From contig NZ_RHLK01000002.1 of the NCBI RefSeq assembly GCF_009757775.1, positions 766,333 through 830,332 of the forward strand: a stretch of 64,000 nucleotides of DNA. Reading direction: 5' to 3'. The stretch is from Paenibacillus lutrae (lineage in GTDB: Bacteria; Bacillota; Bacilli; Paenibacillales; NBRC-103111). The stretch's first letter is position 1; the number at the start of each line of letters is the position of its first letter. This document shows, in pieces, positions 51,133-60,046 of the stretch. A program made the translations under genes and the position numbers. The notes below the pieces were generated by a model. It made no database searches. It was not told the origin of the DNA and worked only from the letters and a program-made list of their open reading frames with translations.

Positions 51133-52296
51133 TTAACTATCGGTCTGGCTTCGCTTGGGGGTTACTCTGGCTTTGAATTCATCTCCGAATGGAATATGAA
51201 CAACATCAATGCCGAAGATCTGCTGTAAATCCTCGTAATGAATCTGTACTTTGCGCGACTTAATCTTAGCCGGATGTTTGAGCGGTATCTCGGCGCCACT
51301 CAGCTCGATCGTGGAAGTGTCCGGCTTAATTTTGCCGTGTTTTCCCCGTACGTGGAAGGAGACTGTCCGGTCCTTGGCCACGTCCACAGTGCCGTCCAGA
51401 TCTTCAACGATTTTGCGGAAAGACACGTAATCGGCCGGTTTCTTGCCGTCTATGACACTTCGCTGGATGGCCCGGTCCAGACTTTTGGGCTTGACCCAGG
51501 GGCTGCCTCCCGTAATTCGCGCAATCTGCATCGGATCGTCCTCTTTGGTCGTGATTTCGCTTACGACAGTAAAGCCATACCGGAACCCGGCTTTCTGAAG
51601 AAGGGAGGAGGCGTGCTTGTTGTAGAACCCGTACGGGTAAGCGTACGCATCCGGCTCGCTTGAGCCGTTGCTTCTGAGCTTGTCGGAGCACAGCTTCGCA
51701 TCACGGAGAACGCGTTCATCGTACTGGGTGTCCGTTTCGGGCTGACCGTCGATAACAAGATTCGTGATCAGCAGCGGATTGCCGTCCTGCTTATTGTGCA
51801 TGCCGTCGGAATGGCATTGGCAGTCAATGTTAACTTCTTTGCTTGAAGCCAGGGCTTGCAGCTCCTCCTGATTCATAAACTTCAGGCTTCCGGCAGGCGG
51901 ATTGTCCAGTGTTTCCGTAATAACGAAATTCACGGCCGGAATCTGCAGTTCCTTCAGAATCGGATAGCCTTTCTCATAGAGGCTTTCGTAGCCGTCATCG
52001 AAGGTGACGAGCACCGCCTTGTCCGGCACCTCACCGCCTGCCATGAACTCTTTGAACTGCTGCATGGTAATAAACTGGTAATTGCGCTCCCGTAAATAAG
52101 TCAGTTGTTCCCGGAACAGAGCGGGTGTAATGGTTACGCTGCTCGTATCCATATCGCTGATGTGATGGTACAGAAGAACCGCAACCTGATCTTTGTAGGA
52201 CACATTCGGGGTATACGTGCGAACCATGTAAAGCGTACCTGCGATGACGAGCAAGGGCAGGAGAAAGAAAGGGGCGAGCTTTAGAACTTTTTGCAT
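51133..52296 (-). CDS. membrane-anchored polysaccharide deacetylase (NodB fold, PgaB/IcaB-like)
   Basis: The product is 387 aa from ATG 52296, with AAAGGAG upstream. An N-terminal signal anchor (LAPFFLLPLLVIAGTLYMV) is followed by VAVLLYHHISD and the NodB motif 1 VTFDDGYES (about 97-105, catalytic and metal Asp). CQCHSDGMHN supplies the motif 2 histidine, and YAYPYGFYN is motif 3. The last 90 residues are a beta-rich stalk-like segment. It probably removes acetyl groups from a wall or exopolysaccharide N-acetylhexosamine outside the cell. Confidence 0.88.
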   Translation of the reverse strand: MQKVLKLAPFFLLPLLVIAGTLYMVRTYTPNVSYKDQVAVLLYHHISDMDTSSVTITPALFREQLTYLRERNYQFITMQQFKEFMAGGEVPDKAVLVTFDDGYESLYEKGYPILKELQIPAVNFVITETLDNPPAGSLKFMNQEELQALASSKEVNIDCQCHSDGMHNKQDGNPLLITNLVIDGQPETDTQYDERVLRDAKLCSDKLRSNGSSEPDAYAYPYGFYNKHASSLLQKAGFRYGFTVVSEITTKEDDPMQIARITGGSPWVKPKSLDRAIQRSVIDGKKPADYVSFRKIVEDLDGTVDVAKDRTVSFHVRGKHGKIKPDTSTIELSGAEIPLKHPAKIKSRKVQIHYEDLQQIFGIDVVHIPFGDEFKARVTPKRSQTDS

Positions 52297-52416
52297 ACCG
52301 TAAATTGAACTCCTTTAATGTAGCTTAATCTATCCCCCCATATATTCGTTCTCATGAAAAATTTTCCTTTTAATTTTAGATGGTATAGGAAAATATTATT
52401 TTTATTTACAAATCCA

Positions 52417-53214
52417 TCAGAGAAGGACAAACAACGTAAAAAGAATGGCCAGTACGATACGGTAATAAGCGAATGGAGTGAGACCCCATTTCTCAAGCAG
52501 CTTCAGGAATGTGACAACGGCCAGCATGGCCACGGCAAAAGAGGTGAGAAATCCGATAGCAAACATCGGAATATCACTTGCAGTCAGGAGATCCCGGCTT
52601 TTGTACAAATCCAGGCCTGTAACCCCGACCATAATCGGAATCGCGATAAGAAAGGAGAACTCAGAAGCTGTCTTGTAGCTCGCTTTGGCGAGTAAACCGC
52701 CGGATATGGTGGAACCGGCTCTGGAGAAGCCAGGGAAAGCAGCCAGACATTGGAACAGGCCGATCGTCAGGGCCTGCTTATACGTCAATTCATCCAGGGA
52801 AAATGAGACAGGCTCCGGTTTTTTCTTCTCGGCGAACAGGATAAGAATCGCGCCGGCAACGAGCCCGATGACGACCGTGTAGGGCTGGAAAAGGTACATT
52901 TTCACAAGGTCAAGCGTTAAGACGCCGACAATTCCTGCTGGAAGCACACCGAGTATGACATGAAGGGCATTGAACTTTTTCTCTTGATTAAGAAGGGGCT
53001 TGATATTGAACAGGGACACAAGACGCTCCTGGTATAAGACGGTAATGGCCAGAATAGCGCCCAGCTGGATCACGATCTCGAATGTTTTGGCCCGCTCTCC
53101 TTCAAAGCCCAGCAAATGTCCGACCAAGATCAGGTGACCGGTAGAAGAGATCGGAAGAAATTCCGCCAAACCTTCCACAATTCCCAGTATAAAAGCAATT
53201 AGTAACTCACTCAT
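52417..53214 (-). CDS. uppP: undecaprenyl-diphosphatase UppP (BacA type)
   Basis: The product is 265 aa from ATG 53214, behind GGGAGG. About seven to eight helices are present. VEGLAEFLPISSTGHLILVG holds the (E/Q)xxxE and P-x-S-S-x-G-H motifs, and FPGFSRAGSTISGGL is the second PGxSR motif; together they form the active site. UppP dephosphorylates undecaprenyl diphosphate and so recycles the carrier lipid, the target of bacitracin. It lies 82 nt downstream of the ABC permease in the same direction, suggesting cotranscription with the resistance-type module. Confidence 0.96.
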   Translation of the reverse strand: MSELLIAFILGIVEGLAEFLPISSTGHLILVGHLLGFEGERAKTFEIVIQLGAILAITVLYQERLVSLFNIKPLLNQEKKFNALHVILGVLPAGIVGVLTLDLVKMYLFQPYTVVIGLVAGAILILFAEKKKPEPVSFSLDELTYKQALTIGLFQCLAAFPGFSRAGSTISGGLLAKASYKTASEFSFLIAIPIMVGVTGLDLYKSRDLLTASDIPMFAIGFLTSFAVAMLAVVTFLKLLEKWGLTPFAYYRIVLAILFTLFVLL

Positions 53215-53296
53215 CGTAACCCTCCCGAATCTGGTAGTACATGCAGCAGCCTGCCGTGCTTCTTCTATATACTGGAACTTATATGATGACTTATTC

Positions 53297-54034
53297 TCAG
53301 TGAATATCCGTCCGGCGGAAATAAATGAGAATGGCGGCCAGTCCGCCTAATGATGCAGCGGCGATCAGGGCATAGGTGTAGAACGCCGGATAAGTGGGGA
53401 GCAGGCTCTGATTCGTAATATCTTGAACCGCCGCCCAGGGAAACAAGTCCCGGTGTTCCGAATTGGCTCCCATTATATTTATCATCGTGATGACGATGGT
53501 GAAAATAATGGTCGGCACGTAATTTTTGAGTACGAGCGTAATCAGAACGGTAGGCATGGACAAGATGAACAGCAGCAGCCCGCCCGTCACAAAACGCTGC
53601 AGGGATTGCAGGACCAGCGCTCCGCTGAAGCCATCGAATCGCGTAAGGAGGCCAAGAACCAGTGTGAGGGACCAGGCGACGAGCGTCAGCGCGATGATCC
53701 ACATCAGCAGCATAAGCAGCTTGCTGAGGAGATAGCTCATCCGGGATACAGGGATGGTCAGCAGATTCTTGAGGGTATCTTCCTGGTACTCCCGGCTGAA
53801 TAAATACGCGGTAACGACGCCGTAGAGCGGAACGCCTATGACCAGGACCACATACAGATTCGTCTCGTAGAAAAGCTGCTCGAACAGCACTACAGGCGGA
53901 TTCGCTTTCGTCTGAAGCTGCACCCAGGTGGCGACGACCACCATAAAAGGAGCCACAGCCGCTCCGAGGATGCTGATCAGGAACATCTTGGAGCGTTTGA
54001 GCTTGAGAAACTCGGTGAAAAGCAGACTAGCCAA
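53297..54034 (-). CDS. ABC-2 type transporter permease (BcrB-like)
   Basis: The product is 245 aa from TTG 54034, which has GGAGG 8 nt upstream and overlaps the ATPase stop by 8 nt. Six membrane helices are visible. EFLKLKRSKMFLISIL at the N-terminus and YEDTLKNLLTIPVSR-like EYQEDTLKNLLTIPVSRMSYLLSKLLM are the coupling segments of the ABC-2 fold. With the upstream ATPase it forms an exporter of the bacitracin/lantibiotic self-protection type (BcrAB, LanFEG). Confidence 0.88.
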   Translation of the reverse strand: MASLLFTEFLKLKRSKMFLISILGAAVAPFMVVVATWVQLQTKANPPVVLFEQLFYETNLYVVLVIGVPLYGVVTAYLFSREYQEDTLKNLLTIPVSRMSYLLSKLLMLLMWIIALTLVAWSLTLVLGLLTRFDGFSGALVLQSLQRFVTGGLLLFILSMPTVLITLVLKNYVPTIIFTIVITMINIMGANSEHRDLFPWAAVQDITNQSLLPTYPAFYTYALIAAASLGGLAAILIYFRRTDIH

Positions 54035-54947
54035 TCGTCCCACCTCCAACCAGCTTCGTAAAGTATTCTTCGAGCTTGTCCTCGCTCATGGAGATTCGGG
54101 ACACTTCGATATCGTGCTGGACGAACATCCGGTTAATCTTGCCCTGCTGCCCGAGGTGAGAGTAGACTCGGATGTGCCCGTCATCATGAACTTCGTAATC
54201 ATGAATATCGAAATGTTTTTCCAGCAGGAGGACGGCTTTATTATCGTTGGATACCTGGAACTCCAAGTACTTGCGGTTTCTTGCACGGAGCTGGTCAAAG
54301 GACATTTCCTCCAGCAGCCTGCCCTGGTGGATAATTCCGAGCTGATCCACTAGCTGCTCCACCTCGGAGAGAATATGGCTGGACACGAGGATCGTGATCT
54401 TTCTTTCCTCGGCCAGGGCTTTGATCAGTTTGCGCATTTCCTTGATGCCGATCGGATCGAGCCCGTTGGTAGGCTCATCGAGGATGAGCAGCTCGGGGTA
54501 GTGCAGGAGCGCGCGGGCGATTCCAAGCCGCTGCTTCATCCCGAGGGAATATTTCCCGACGAGTTTCTTCGTTTCATGCTGAAGACCGACGGTTTCCAGC
54601 GCTTCTTCCAGCGCGGTTTTCTTGTGGATGCCCATGATCCGGGCATTGATCTGCAGATTTTCCCGGGCGGTCAGATTCTCGTAGAATCCGGGGACTTCGA
54701 CAATCGAACCGATTCGTCTCAGAATTTCCTTGTGTCGGGCGGGCAGACTCTCACCGAAAATTTCGATATCTCCCTCCGTCGGCTTGATGAGGCCGAGCAG
54801 CATACGGATGGTGGTCGTTTTGCCGGCACCGTTGCGGCCGAGGAAGCCATAGATCTGGCCCTGCTTCACGGTCATATGGAGACGGTCTACGGACTTCTGT
54901 GTCCCGTAGACCTTCGTCAGATTGGTGGTCTTGATCACCACACTCAT
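54027..54947 (-). CDS. ABC transporter ATP-binding protein (BcrA-like)
   Basis: The product is 306 aa from ATG 54947, with GAAAGAGGTG upstream. The longer frame to 54968 overlaps that site. Walker A is GRNGAGKTTT, the signature is YSLGMKQRLGIARAL, Walker B is LLILDEPTNGLDP, and the H-loop is in ILVSSHIL. The C-terminal 80 residues resemble those of BcrA-type bacitracin transporters. It is transcribed after the kinase gene, separated by about 80 nt. Confidence 0.92.
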   Translation of the reverse strand: MSVVIKTTNLTKVYGTQKSVDRLHMTVKQGQIYGFLGRNGAGKTTTIRMLLGLIKPTEGDIEIFGESLPARHKEILRRIGSIVEVPGFYENLTARENLQINARIMGIHKKTALEEALETVGLQHETKKLVGKYSLGMKQRLGIARALLHYPELLILDEPTNGLDPIGIKEMRKLIKALAEERKITILVSSHILSEVEQLVDQLGIIHQGRLLEEMSFDQLRARNRKYLEFQVSNDNKAVLLLEKHFDIHDYEVHDDGHIRVYSHLGQQGKINRMFVQHDIEVSRISMSEDKLEEYFTKLVGGGTIG

Positions 54948-55029
54948 GTCGGGTGCACCTCTTTCCATAAGTTCATTGGCTCATGGCTTAAGGATAAGGA
55001 GCCGGGCTTAACTGCTGCTTATCTATTTC

Positions 55030-56076
55030 TTAATTGTTTCTTAAAAGAGCGGGCCGGGCCAGCTGCGGAAAAATGAGCGTGAACGCCGTCCGGCTCCATG
55101 GCACGCTGCTAACCCCGATCCGGCCTCCGTTCTTCTCCGTCAATGCCCGGGCAATGGACAGCCCGAGCCCGCTCCCGCCGGAAGAAGGGCTGCGCGCGGC
55201 ATCGCTCCGGTACATTCTCTGGAACACATGACCGATGTCCCCGGGCGCAATACCCGGCCCCTGATCCCACAGGGACAATTGGTAATCGCCGCCCTTGATC
55301 TCGGTAAGCTCGATCCCGAGAACGCCGCCTTCTTTCCCGTAATGAATGGCATTCTTGATGAGGTTGCCCAGAATCCGGTTCAGACTTAAACGGTCGGCGG
55401 CAATCATGAACCGCTTCTCTTCCGGGATGCGGATGATCAGTTCCATTCCCGCTTGTTTCAGCTCCGGCAGAAACTCAATCAGCGATTCCCTCGCCGCCTC
55501 GGCCAAGTCCAGAGGCTCCGCTGCGATCGGGAACTCGTCGGCATCCAGCTTGGCCATGTTGAACATTTCATCGGTCAGGTGCTTCAAAGCGCCGGCTTTC
55601 CGGGACAGGATATCCAGATAGTCGCGCTGCTCTTGCTGCGTTACTGCGGCCCCGTCCTTAAGAGCATCCACATAGCCGATAATCGAGGTCAGCGGAGTAC
55701 GTATGTCGTGAGAAATGCTCGATAGGAGACTTTTGCGGGCCGCTTGGGATTGTACGGCCTCGATTTGTACTTGTTCCAGCTCATGGATGAGTTCATTGAT
55801 GGTGAAGATCACTTCATTCATAGAGGGACTGTCCTTGGCCAGCAGCCGGGTTGTCCGGTTGCCGTCCAGGACGCGTCTAAGTTCCTGCTGTATCTGATGG
55901 AGACGGGCGCGGGTACGCAGTTGTTCGTACAGATACAGCCAGGACAGAAGGAATAAGGTCAGCAGACAGGCCCATCTCAGCCAGCCGGGAGGAGGGCCTG
56001 CCAATTCAGCCAAGATAAGCGCGCTGATAACGAGAAGCTGTAGGAGCTGCAGGGATAGAGTCTTATCAAGTTTCAT
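55030..56076 (-). CDS. two-component sensor histidine kinase
   Basis: The product is 348 aa from ATG 56076, with TAGGTGAG upstream. The start overlaps the response-regulator stop by about 11 nt. Two membrane helices (about 8-26 and 32-50) have almost no extracellular loop between them. The H-box is SLLSSISHDIRTPLTSIIGY with H123. The N-box is NRILGNLIKNAIHYG, G1 DQGPGIA and G2 GSGLGLSIARAL. Small intramembrane-sensing kinases of this type commonly monitor cell-wall-active peptides through their ABC partner. Confidence 0.93.
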   Translation of the reverse strand: MKLDKTLSLQLLQLLVISALILAELAGPPPGWLRWACLLTLFLLSWLYLYEQLRTRARLHQIQQELRRVLDGNRTTRLLAKDSPSMNEVIFTINELIHELEQVQIEAVQSQAARKSLLSSISHDIRTPLTSIIGYVDALKDGAAVTQQEQRDYLDILSRKAGALKHLTDEMFNMAKLDADEFPIAAEPLDLAEAARESLIEFLPELKQAGMELIIRIPEEKRFMIAADRLSLNRILGNLIKNAIHYGKEGGVLGIELTEIKGGDYQLSLWDQGPGIAPGDIGHVFQRMYRSDAARSPSSGGSGLGLSIARALTEKNGGRIGVSSVPWSRTAFTLIFPQLARPALLRNN

Positions 56077-56794
56077 CTTTCTCACCTACGAACTTATAGC
56101 CGATCCCCCATACGGTCTGGATCCACTGCGGGTTGGACGGGTCCCTTTCAATCTTTTTACGCAGCTTGCGGATATGAACCATCACGGTATTGTCATCTTC
56201 TAAATAATCGCTGTCCCATACGTTCCGGAAAAGCTGAGTTTTAGTAAACACCTGTTCGGGATGCGAGACCAGGAATTTCAACAGCTGAAGTTCCTTGCCT
56301 GTTAATGGAATTTCTTCACCGTCACGAGTGACCGTGTACTTCTGCAGATCCATAATAAGTCCTTTGAACTTGACGATATTGGGCTCCGCGCGATGCACAG
56401 AATCCAGTTCGCTGCTGCTTCCCAGCACCAGGAAACGCCTCATCAAAGCTTTCACCCGGGCGATTACTTCGTGAATGCTGAAAGGTTTGGTCATATAATC
56501 ATCGGCGCCTATATTCAGGCCTACGATTTTATCCGCCTCATGATCCTTGGCCGTCAGCATCAGAACCGGGACATTGCTCCTGTTCCGGATAACCCGGCAC
56601 ACCTCGATTCCGTCCACTCCGGGCATCATCAGATCGAGAATAACAAGATCGTAACGGCTGCGTTCAAAATAAGCGATCGCTTCCTCGCCGTCTACCGCGG
56701 TATCCACCCGGTACCATTCTCTTTCCAGATAAATCTTCACTAAATCCCGGATTTCTTTATCGTCGTCGGCTACTAGAATGCGCACATTTTTCAT
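56066..56794 (-). CDS. OmpR-family response regulator
   Basis: The product is 242 aa. The receiver has D10/D11, phospho-acceptor D54 in VILDLMMP, T in MLTAKDHE and K in TKPFS. The C-terminal winged helix contains LTGKELQLLKFLVSHPEQVFTK and TVMVHIRKLRKKIE. It starts the RR-HK-ABC-ABC run and probably activates the transporter genes when the kinase is stimulated. A CCGCG/CGCGG hairpin lies in the leader at about 56836-56851. Confidence 0.93.
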   Translation of the reverse strand: MKNVRILVADDDKEIRDLVKIYLEREWYRVDTAVDGEEAIAYFERSRYDLVILDLMMPGVDGIEVCRVIRNRSNVPVLMLTAKDHEADKIVGLNIGADDYMTKPFSIHEVIARVKALMRRFLVLGSSSELDSVHRAEPNIVKFKGLIMDLQKYTVTRDGEEIPLTGKELQLLKFLVSHPEQVFTKTQLFRNVWDSDYLEDDNTVMVHIRKLRKKIERDPSNPQWIQTVWGIGYKFVGEKDET

Positions 56795-56990
56795 AAGTCC
56801 ACCTGCTTTTTCTGCATTTAAAAAAGAAACCAGACCGCGAAGAGGCGCGGATATGTCCTTCTAAAAGTAATACAAAGCGCAAAGTAAATCAAAGTCGGAG
56901 CCTGACATCATTCTTTCAAAAAGAGGCGCTGTGCCCGCTGCATTTACTTCTACTTGTGCATAAGATGTACAAGAAAGCAGGAGTGGAGCT

Positions 56991-57173
56991 GTGGATAAGT
57001 TTCTGGTTACTCTGGGTGGAGTTCTTGGCGGATATGCGATGGTAAAAACACCTGTTGACGGAACAGTCTTGACCAGCCTGGAACCTGTACTGGATCTGGT
57101 GGGATCGCTGTCGATGATCGTATTTGCCGGTGTGTTTATTGTACGCGGTGTACGTTCGCTTTTTGGTAAATAA
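56991..57173 (+). CDS. small two-helix membrane protein, 60 aa
   Basis: GTG 56991 has AGGAGTGGAG upstream. The product reads MDKFLVTLGGVLGGYAMVKT, then PVDGTVLTSLEPVLDLVGSL and SMIVFAGVFIVRGVRSLFGK. Glycine-rich hydrophobic stretches at both ends flank a polar centre. A terminator follows at 57201-57233. I do not recognise a family. It could be a small accessory to an envelope system. Confidence 0.65.
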   Translation: MDKFLVTLGGVLGGYAMVKTPVDGTVLTSLEPVLDLVGSLSMIVFAGVFIVRGVRSLFGK

Positions 57174-57200
57174 GAGGTTGGCTCCTATACGAATACAAGC

Positions 57201-57233
57201 AACTGCGGGATTCTCGAATCCGGTAGTTTTTTT
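57201..57233 (+). terminator. terminator of the 60-aa gene
   Basis: AACTGCGGGATT pairs with AATCCGGTAGTT across a 4-nt loop with mismatches, followed by seven T residues. Confidence 0.75.
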
Positions 57234-57290
57234 AATGAAAAAGAGGCAGAAAATCATTAAACTTCCGTGTACGGCTGCATACACAATAGA

Positions 57291-57326
57291 GCCCTCCTTT
57301 CAGTCAGCTTGATGACTGGAGGAGGG
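57291..57326. terminator. hairpin downstream of bluB
   Basis: The stem GCCCTCCT/AGGAGGGC has an inner CAGTCA/TGACTG. There is no U-run on either side, so it may act as a 3' stabiliser or a Rho-independent stop of reduced strength. Confidence 0.55.
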
Positions 57327-57339
57327 CCCTGCCCGTTTA

Positions 57340-57981
57340 TTAAGATTGTCCCCACTTTTCGTGGTAGATAAGATCGTCCATTGTCCGGCGTTTCTCCCAC
57401 CCGGTAGACTCCAGAATGGGTTTGTCCGGATACTGGTCCGTATACCCGATGGAGATTAAAGCAATGGGATCGATGTGCGGAGGGATTTCCAGGATATCTC
57501 TTACATCATTTTTCTTATAAAAGCTCACCCAGCCGGCGGCCAATCCTTCCGCGCATGCGGCCAGCCATAAGTTCTGGATTGCGCAGGCGACCGACAACAT
57601 ATCGGTTTCCGGGATCGAGTTGCGTCCCAAGACGTGCGATCCGCCACGTGTAGGATCGCACGTGATACAAACCGTGAGAGGCGCCTGCTTAATTCCTTGA
57701 ATTTTGAGTTCCAGGAACTGGTCCTGACGCTCTCCTTCATAGTGAATGGCAAGTGCCCTCCGTTCTTTGTCCGCGGCCCAGGCCAGGCGCTGTTTGACTT
57801 CGTCCGATGTGACGAGGACGAAATTCCACGGCTGCATAAAGCCGACTGATGGCGCATGATGCGCTGCGCTTAACAGATTCATGACGGTGTCATCCGGAAT
57901 CGGATCGGATCGGAAAGTTCGGACGTCTCTTCGGGTATAAATGACTTTATAAACGGCCTCTTTTTCTTCTGGAGTAAACAT
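57340..57981 (-). CDS. bluB: 5,6-dimethylbenzimidazole synthase BluB-type flavin-destructase / nitroreductase-like
   Basis: The product is 213 aa from ATG 57981, with GGGAGG 8 nt upstream. IYTRRDVRTFRSDPIPDDT is the N-terminal FMN-binding arm. HHAPSVGFMQPWNFVLV is the BluB motif that distinguishes it from ordinary nitroreductases, and GLAAGWVSFYKK caps the flavin. BluB fragments FMNH2 with O2 to give 5,6-dimethylbenzimidazole, the lower ligand of cobalamin. No cobalamin genes or riboswitch are nearby. Confidence 0.9.
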   Translation of the reverse strand: MFTPEEKEAVYKVIYTRRDVRTFRSDPIPDDTVMNLLSAAHHAPSVGFMQPWNFVLVTSDEVKQRLAWAADKERRALAIHYEGERQDQFLELKIQGIKQAPLTVCITCDPTRGGSHVLGRNSIPETDMLSVACAIQNLWLAACAEGLAAGWVSFYKKNDVRDILEIPPHIDPIALISIGYTDQYPDKPILESTGWEKRRTMDDLIYHEKWGQS

Positions 57982-58151
57982 GTCCATCACCTCCCTTCTA
58001 TTATATGTCTTCCATTAGCAGATTTCCTCTTAATATCTCCCGTTAAAAAGAAAGATTCTTACGTTAGCAATAGTAAGCAGAAGGGAGTACTTGCAACATT
58101 ATCCTATTTTTCACCGTTAAAATTATGAATTATAGGAGAGGGCGGCTGTCC

Positions 58152-58799
58152 ATGTTACATCAAAAACGGATATACAGTACGATTCTTGGAATCGTTATAG
58201 TCGGAGGCATGGCATTAGCCGGTAATCAATTTATTAGACCCGCCAAGCCAGCTAATGAGCCGGCTCACCAGAACCAGGAAGGAGTACTATTATCAACCGC
58301 CCAAGCAGACCATAAAGTATTTAATCATCTCCAAGAACTCGAGTCATTCTCGGATGTTATTATCGAAGCGAGTGTAGCATCTCCCGGTACAGTTGAGGAA
58401 TTTTTTCAGAATGGTCATAAGATTGATGCGGCTAATAAGGTACAAGTAAAAGTTAACCGTTCTTATAAGGGAGACCTTAAAGAAGGGAATGAAATTACCG
58501 TCTATGAACCCGGGTATATGAAAGACGGCTTGTATGTAAATATTGAGGGATATAAGACAATGAATACGAGTGGAAAGTATATGCTTTTCTTATCCAAGGC
58601 ACCGACAGGCACTTATGCAGTTGAAGGAGTGTATCAGGGAAAATTTGATCTGAATATACAACAGGAAGCGAAATTAACGGATTATAAAACTTCGCCGTAT
58701 ACCATGCAAGAATTCGAAAAGCTTGATTATGTAGGTTATGAAATGGAAACATTCAATTCTTTAAAGAAAGAAGTTCTTTCAAAATACGGTTCTCAATAA
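58152..58799 (+). CDS. hypothetical exported or signal-anchored protein
   Basis: The product is 215 aa from ATG 58152, with GGAGAGGG upstream. The longer in-frame start at 58125 lacks a site. An N-terminal helix (about 8-24) is a signal anchor or peptide, with no lipobox cysteine. The body is beta-rich, with VKVNRSYKGDLKEGNEITVYEPGYM, a KxYKG...GxxIxV pattern of soluble extracellular domains, and AVEGVYQGKFDL. No confident family assignment. Monocistronic. Confidence 0.7.
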   Translation: MLHQKRIYSTILGIVIVGGMALAGNQFIRPAKPANEPAHQNQEGVLLSTAQADHKVFNHLQELESFSDVIIEASVASPGTVEEFFQNGHKIDAANKVQVKVNRSYKGDLKEGNEITVYEPGYMKDGLYVNIEGYKTMNTSGKYMLFLSKAPTGTYAVEGVYQGKFDLNIQQEAKLTDYKTSPYTMQEFEKLDYVGYEMETFNSLKKEVLSKYGSQ

Positions 58800-58910
58800 A
58801 ATAGCTATGAATAAGGTCACAAACTGGTAAAAAAACCTTGCCAATGGAAGCACTTCCGTGTAAGATAGAGTCAAATTCAATAAGTACGTGATGTTGGCTA
58901 GAGATGATGA

Positions 58911-58975
58911 GAAGCCTCCGCATACCCTTCCTTTCGAGGAAGTGTTTTATGCTGGAGGCTTCTTTTATTTTTGCC
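58911..58975 (+). terminator. terminator with a long branched stem
   Basis: GAAGCCTCC pairs with GGAGGCTTC, with inner GCATA/TATGC and CTTCCT/AGGAAG pairings, followed by TTTTATTTTT. The rest of the gap, 58976-59268, holds no recognisable feature. Confidence 0.75.
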
Positions 58976-59268
58976 TTATTTTAGGCGGCAAATTAGGGCC
59001 CGTGTGCCTAATCTCCAGCCTTTTTCACGACTTAAGAACTTGTATCAGAGCCTGATTGTGTGGCCGTCCGTTGTTACGCACTTACGGAGTTCCGTCTGCA
59101 TCGTTCACCGAGTGAAGGCAGAATGGTCCCGATCGCCAAGGTCTGTGCAGCGCAGGACCGTAGCGGCGGCCACCTTTGGCGCTCAGCCATCGCTTGCCTG
59201 GTACATTTGGGCAGGATCAAACTAGCCGTGAGCAGCTCTATGTAAGGGGCATCCAGTAGGGGGAACAG

Positions 59269-60024
59269 ATGGATCTTATATTGTTGGGGACGGCATGCGC
59301 CGCTTCGGGACAAGAAAGGGACAACACGTACTTACTTCTTCGTGAAGCAAGCGGGAGTACGCTGATTGACATCGGCGGCAATCCTCTAGGCAAGCTGAAG
59401 AAATTAAACTTATCCACACATGATGTCAAAAGAGTGCTGTTCACGCATTTTCACACCGACCATATTTACGGTCTGCCTTCATTACTCTGGGGGATGTGGA
59501 TTGATAAGCGCACAGAACCGTTTGATATTTATTGCGAGGCCGCAGAGAAGCAGTGGCTGGAGAGCTGGCTAAGCCTGATGAGAACCGGAGAGTGGCCGGT
59601 CGCTTTTGAGATACGGATCCATACCTTCGACTGGCAGACGCCTTCAACCGTGTGGGAAGAAGGAGATGTATCGCTCAGCGTTTTCCCGGGCTTGCACGGG
59701 GGTGTGCCTACGGTAGGAATCCGGGCGGTCTGCGGGGAGAAAGTGCTGGTCTATTCCGCAGATACGACTCCTAATCCGCTGATCAGGGGGATGGGGCCCA
59801 TCGATGTGCTTGTGCATGAAGCAACCACGGCTGAACAAGGATTGCCGGCGCACAGTACATTATCCGAAGTTGCGGATTACTATGATTGGAGCCGGGTCGG
59901 TCAAGGAATACTGGTTCATCTGTCTGACGGAGAGCCTTACGAAGCCGTTATGGCCCAGCTGCCTGTAAGTGTTTCTTCCAAGTTGACGCTCGGGCAGGAT
60001 ATGGCCGTAATTTCGATCGATTAA
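59269..60024 (+). CDS. MBL-fold metallo-hydrolase (RNase Z-like)
   Basis: The product is 251 aa from ATG 59269, behind AGGGGGAAC. The metal motif THFHTDHIYG (HxHxDH) is at about 61-70. Downstream metal ligands are the H in FPGLHGGVPTVG, the D in VYSADTTPNP, and the terminal HLSD region. DLILLGTACAASGQERDNTYLLL is the RNase Z/arylsulfatase-like N-terminus. It probably binds two Zn ions. The substrate could be a nucleic acid or a phospho- or sulfo-ester. It is followed closely by a HAD phosphatase gene. Confidence 0.88.
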   Translation: MDLILLGTACAASGQERDNTYLLLREASGSTLIDIGGNPLGKLKKLNLSTHDVKRVLFTHFHTDHIYGLPSLLWGMWIDKRTEPFDIYCEAAEKQWLESWLSLMRTGEWPVAFEIRIHTFDWQTPSTVWEEGDVSLSVFPGLHGGVPTVGIRAVCGEKVLVYSADTTPNPLIRGMGPIDVLVHEATTAEQGLPAHSTLSEVADYYDWSRVGQGILVHLSDGEPYEAVMAQLPVSVSSKLTLGQDMAVISID

Positions 60025-60046
60025 ACAGATAAAGGGAGAGACAGAA

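Noticed and set aside
58971..59225. 84-aa frame in the gap before the MBL hydrolase
   Set aside because: It has no ribosome site, no domain and a composition typical of random frames.
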